DNA of 31,727 nt. It comes from Sulfurovum sp. Lineage in GTDB: Bacteria > Campylobacterota > Campylobacteria > Campylobacterales > Sulfurovaceae. Below the pieces are notes generated by a model, which was not told the origin of the DNA, searched no databases, and worked only from the letters and a program-made list of their open reading frames with translations. Positions 29,971 through 31,727 of the stretch are shown here, in pieces (position 1 is the stretch's first letter; each line of letters starts with the position of its first letter). The translations under genes and the position numbers were made by a program. The DNA is taken from positions 1-31,727 of the forward strand of contig JALVXW010000258.1 in the NCBI GenBank assembly GCA_027038155.1, written 5' to 3'.

Positions 29971-30348
29971 ATGATGCAAGGTGTACCACAACCAGCGTTC
30001 TATATATTTAAGTGCCAACAATCAGCACCTCCAGGAATGCCAAAACCAAGTTGTATAAGTCAAAATGACCTAGAGTCGCAACAACTTTTTCAGCATTTGG
30101 CTCAGTCACTTATGATGAAAGGTATCATTGGAACTGTTCAGCCTATCCAGACAGGATGTCTAAATCGTTGTCAGCAAGGCCCTGTCATGTTAGTGGAGCC
30201 TGGGCACACAATGTATGTAGGATTGACCAAAGAGAAGATAGACAGAATTGTTGATGAGCATATTATTGGCGGAAATGTTGTTCAAGAGTATGTGATACCA
30301 GATGAGATGTGGGGTGAGCCTACACCACCATCACAAATGGCAAGATAA
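29971..30348 (+). CDS. Thioredoxin-like [2Fe-2S] ferredoxin
   Basis: A 125-aa electron carrier of the thioredoxin-like ferredoxin class, as in Aquifex Fd4 and NuoE-type domains. The four cluster cysteines are Cys15, Cys28, Cys63 and Cys67, with the typical C-x12-C and C-x3-C spacing, and GPVMLVEPGHTMYVG at 70-84 is the conserved strand after them. The C-terminal end (EMWGEPTPP) is unusual in being Pro-rich. The gene is divergent from the FmdE-hemerythrin operon and shares its FNR-type box, so it may supply electrons to that system; this is inference. ATG 29971 follows AAGGA; a second ATG one codon on is possible. Confidence 0.9.
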   Translation: MMQGVPQPAFYIFKCQQSAPPGMPKPSCISQNDLESQQLFQHLAQSLMMKGIIGTVQPIQTGCLNRCQQGPVMLVEPGHTMYVGLTKEKIDRIVDEHIIGGNVVQEYVIPDEMWGEPTPPSQMAR

Positions 30349-30407
30349 ATCCTCTCTCTACCCAATCCTTCTACTATTTGAGTATAATATGAATATATGA
30401 GGGATTT

Positions 30408-30416
30408 TGGTATAAT
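30408..30416 (+). promoter_or_regulatory. Extended -10 promoter of panD
   Basis: TGGTATAAT at 30408-30416 is a perfect extended -10, about 30 bases before ATG 30446. A weaker TATAAT lies at 30383-30388. No operator is visible. Confidence 0.6.
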
Positions 30417-30445
30417 CCTTACAATTTAACTATAGGAATATTATT

Positions 30446-30814
30446 ATGAATCTTACCATGCTTTATTCTAAACTACATAGAGCTACTGTAACGGATGCCA
30501 ACCTCAATTATGTAGGTTCTATTACCATAGATGAAAATCTTTTAGATGCTGCCCATATGCGTGTGGGGCAAAAGATAGATATTGTAAATATCAATAATGG
30601 TGAACGATTTTCTACTTATATCATAAAGGGTGAGAGAGGCAAAGGTGATATTTGTCTAAATGGTGCAGCTGCACGCAAGGTGCATAAAGGAGATAAGATT
30701 ATTATTATCGCTTATGCTTCAATGAGTGAAGAGGAGGCTAGTGTCTATCAACCAAAGATAGTCATACTTGATGATGACAATAGTATAGAGCAACAATTTA
30801 CAGGTCTGGAGTAG
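30446..30814 (+). CDS. panD: Aspartate 1-decarboxylase PanD
   Basis: Makes beta-alanine from aspartate for pantothenate and coenzyme A. The 122-aa proenzyme has SKLHRATVTDANLNYVGSIT at 8-27; self-cleavage at Gly24-Ser25 produces the pyruvoyl group on the new N-terminal Ser. Residues GERFSTYIIKGERG, with the conserved Tyr58-region, and LNGAAARKVHKGDKIIIIAY follow as in the family. Length is normal. It is the first gene of a compact run with the YbaB and ankyrin genes, which start six bases after its stop. Confidence 0.96.
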   Translation: MNLTMLYSKLHRATVTDANLNYVGSITIDENLLDAAHMRVGQKIDIVNINNGERFSTYIIKGERGKGDICLNGAAARKVHKGDKIIIIAYASMSEEEASVYQPKIVILDDDNSIEQQFTGLE

Positions 30815-30819
30815 TCGTT

Positions 30820-31131
30820 ATGTTTGAAGGTTTTGATATGAGTAAGATGTCTGAGATGGTATCTCAGATGCAAAATAAAGCAAAAGAGATAGAAGAACAG
30901 GCTAAAAATATACAACTTAGTGCCAAGGCCGGTGGTGGACTTGTTGAGGTTACTGCCAATGGCAAGGGTGAGGTTGTAGACTTAAATATAGACGATAGTT
31001 TGCTTCAAGATAAAGAGTACCTACAAATTTTACTTATGTCTGCTATGAATGATATAGTAAAGATGGTAGAAGACAATAAAAAGTCTCAGGCAATGGGGAT
31101 GATGGGTGGACTAAACCCTTTTGGATCATGA
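30820..31131 (+). CDS. YbaB/EbfC-family nucleoid-associated protein
   Basis: A 103-aa DNA-binding protein that by family dimerises like tweezers and coats the nucleoid; YbaB of E. coli and EbfC of Borrelia are the studied members. It has the N-terminal helix SKMSEMVSQMQNKAKEIEEQ, the strand pair ending VTANGKGEVVDLNIDDSLL near 48-66 and a C-terminal helix rich in Met and Lys. Length is normal. In many bacteria the gene is next to dnaX and recR; here it follows panD and overlaps the ankyrin gene by four bases (ATGA). Confidence 0.93.
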   Translation: MFEGFDMSKMSEMVSQMQNKAKEIEEQAKNIQLSAKAGGGLVEVTANGKGEVVDLNIDDSLLQDKEYLQILLMSAMNDIVKMVEDNKKSQAMGMMGGLNPFGS

Positions 31132-31658
31132 AAGCGTTGCTAGAAGCGTTGCATCAAGACTCTCTTGTGAAGATAAAAGCTTTACTTGAAGAGGGTATTA
31201 CCCTTGACCAACCTATTGTCATAGGAGAAGAGTATGATTTGGATGAACCTGATGAAATAGGTCTGCTTTTTTATGCTATTCGTACAGGTGTTTCACTTGA
31301 AGCAATAGAGTTGCTTTTAGAATATGGGTTGAATATTCATCAGCTAGATGGGGATAAGATTTCTGCATTAGATACTGCAATAAAGTTTAAGCGTAAGGAT
31401 GTGGTACAGCTTTGTATTGATAAAGGTATAGATCTCAACAGCACCAAAAGAAGAAGCGGAATTCTTCCTCTGCTTCTTGCTTCATGTTTTAATGATACAG
31501 AGATAGTAGAACTCTTGCTTGAGCATGGTGCAGACATACATGCTACAGATACTTCAGGAATGTCTGCCAAAGATTATGCTAAAAAACTAGGACAAAAAAA
31601 AATGGTAGTGTTTTTGGATAAAAAAGGTGCAAAACATAATCTGTATCCAGAAGATTAA
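31128..31658 (+). CDS. Ankyrin-repeat protein
   Basis: A 176-aa protein built from ankyrin repeats. The clearest are SLEAIELLLEYGLNIHQLDG near 55-75, KRKDVVQLCIDKGIDLNSTK near 86-106, and DTEIVELLLEHGADIHATDT near 122-141 followed by SGMSAKDYAKKLGQKKMV. There is no signal peptide, so it is probably cytoplasmic and works by binding another protein; the partner is unknown. It overlaps the YbaB gene by four bases and is co-translated with it. A TATAAT near 31708 starts the next, unseen, transcription unit. Confidence 0.85.
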   Translation: MKALLEALHQDSLVKIKALLEEGITLDQPIVIGEEYDLDEPDEIGLLFYAIRTGVSLEAIELLLEYGLNIHQLDGDKISALDTAIKFKRKDVVQLCIDKGIDLNSTKRRSGILPLLLASCFNDTEIVELLLEHGADIHATDTSGMSAKDYAKKLGQKKMVVFLDKKGAKHNLYPED

Positions 31659-31727
31659 TTGTTCTTCGTATTTATTGGAATTTTTAATAACACTGTAAAT
31701 GTTTATAATTGAGGTTGTTGCAAAAAT

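Noticed and set aside
1..31727. CRISPR arrays or spaced direct repeats
   Set aside because: No regularly spaced repeats of 20 bases or more were seen on either strand.

Overview
The window reads as a chromosomal segment of an AT-rich member of the Campylobacterota, most like the Sulfurovum/Sulfurimonas group. This is an inference from gene content and order: an S10-spc-alpha ribosomal cluster without L30, secY followed directly by map and infA, futalosine-pathway MqnA, a one-domain NifU-like protein ahead of murE, and sigma70 promoters with a strong, often extended -10 and no clear -35. No species assignment was possible without a search.

Layout. (1) 1-4500: an envelope-glycan block. A GtrB-type polyprenyl-phosphate glycosyltransferase, a ChbG/YdjC-type deacetylase and a GtrA-type flippase overlap on the + strand and converge on a 688-aa polytopic protein of unknown function. 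Related hairpin sequences lie at both ends. (2) 4500-5660: a LexA/CI-like self-cleaving repressor, divergent from a small gene whose two halves lie in different frames joined at a slippery T-TTA-AAA site. (3) 5644-8283: moaD-moaE-moeA on the minus strand, divergent from mqnA. (4) 8284-10715: an accessory strip with a C-rich, G-poor tract, a gene remnant, a RelB/YafQ-type toxin-antitoxin pair, tRNA-Ser(GGA), the SRP RNA and an AAA_14-type ATPase. (5) 10800-24820: the ribosomal superoperon, rpsJ to infA, then rpmJ-rpsM-rpsK-rpsD-rpoA-rplQ. A 353-bp gap between infA and rpmJ holds a terminator-like hairpin, a new promoter and an elaborately foldable leader. (6) 24820-27150: nfu, a TPR-like protein and murE. 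(7) 27255-29845: a minus-strand operon FmdE-like / hemerythrin / DUF2249 / haem-copper-like membrane protein. An exact FNR-type box is centred near -41.5 and shared with a divergent thioredoxin-like [2Fe-2S] ferredoxin. (8) 30446-31658: panD, a YbaB/EbfC protein and an ankyrin-repeat protein.

How the genes fit together: most of the window is translation, transcription and secretion machinery. The accessory parts are surface-glycan modification, molybdopterin synthase, menaquinone synthesis and a probable nitrosative- or redox-stress module, which would fit an anaerobically respiring, nitrogen-oxide-using lifestyle (inference).

Strongest candidates for something undescribed: the rpmJ leader (its 5' end can pair with the rpmJ Shine-Dalgarno and competes with a stable hairpin), the frameshifted small gene opposite the repressor, and the FNR-box-controlled membrane-protein operon.
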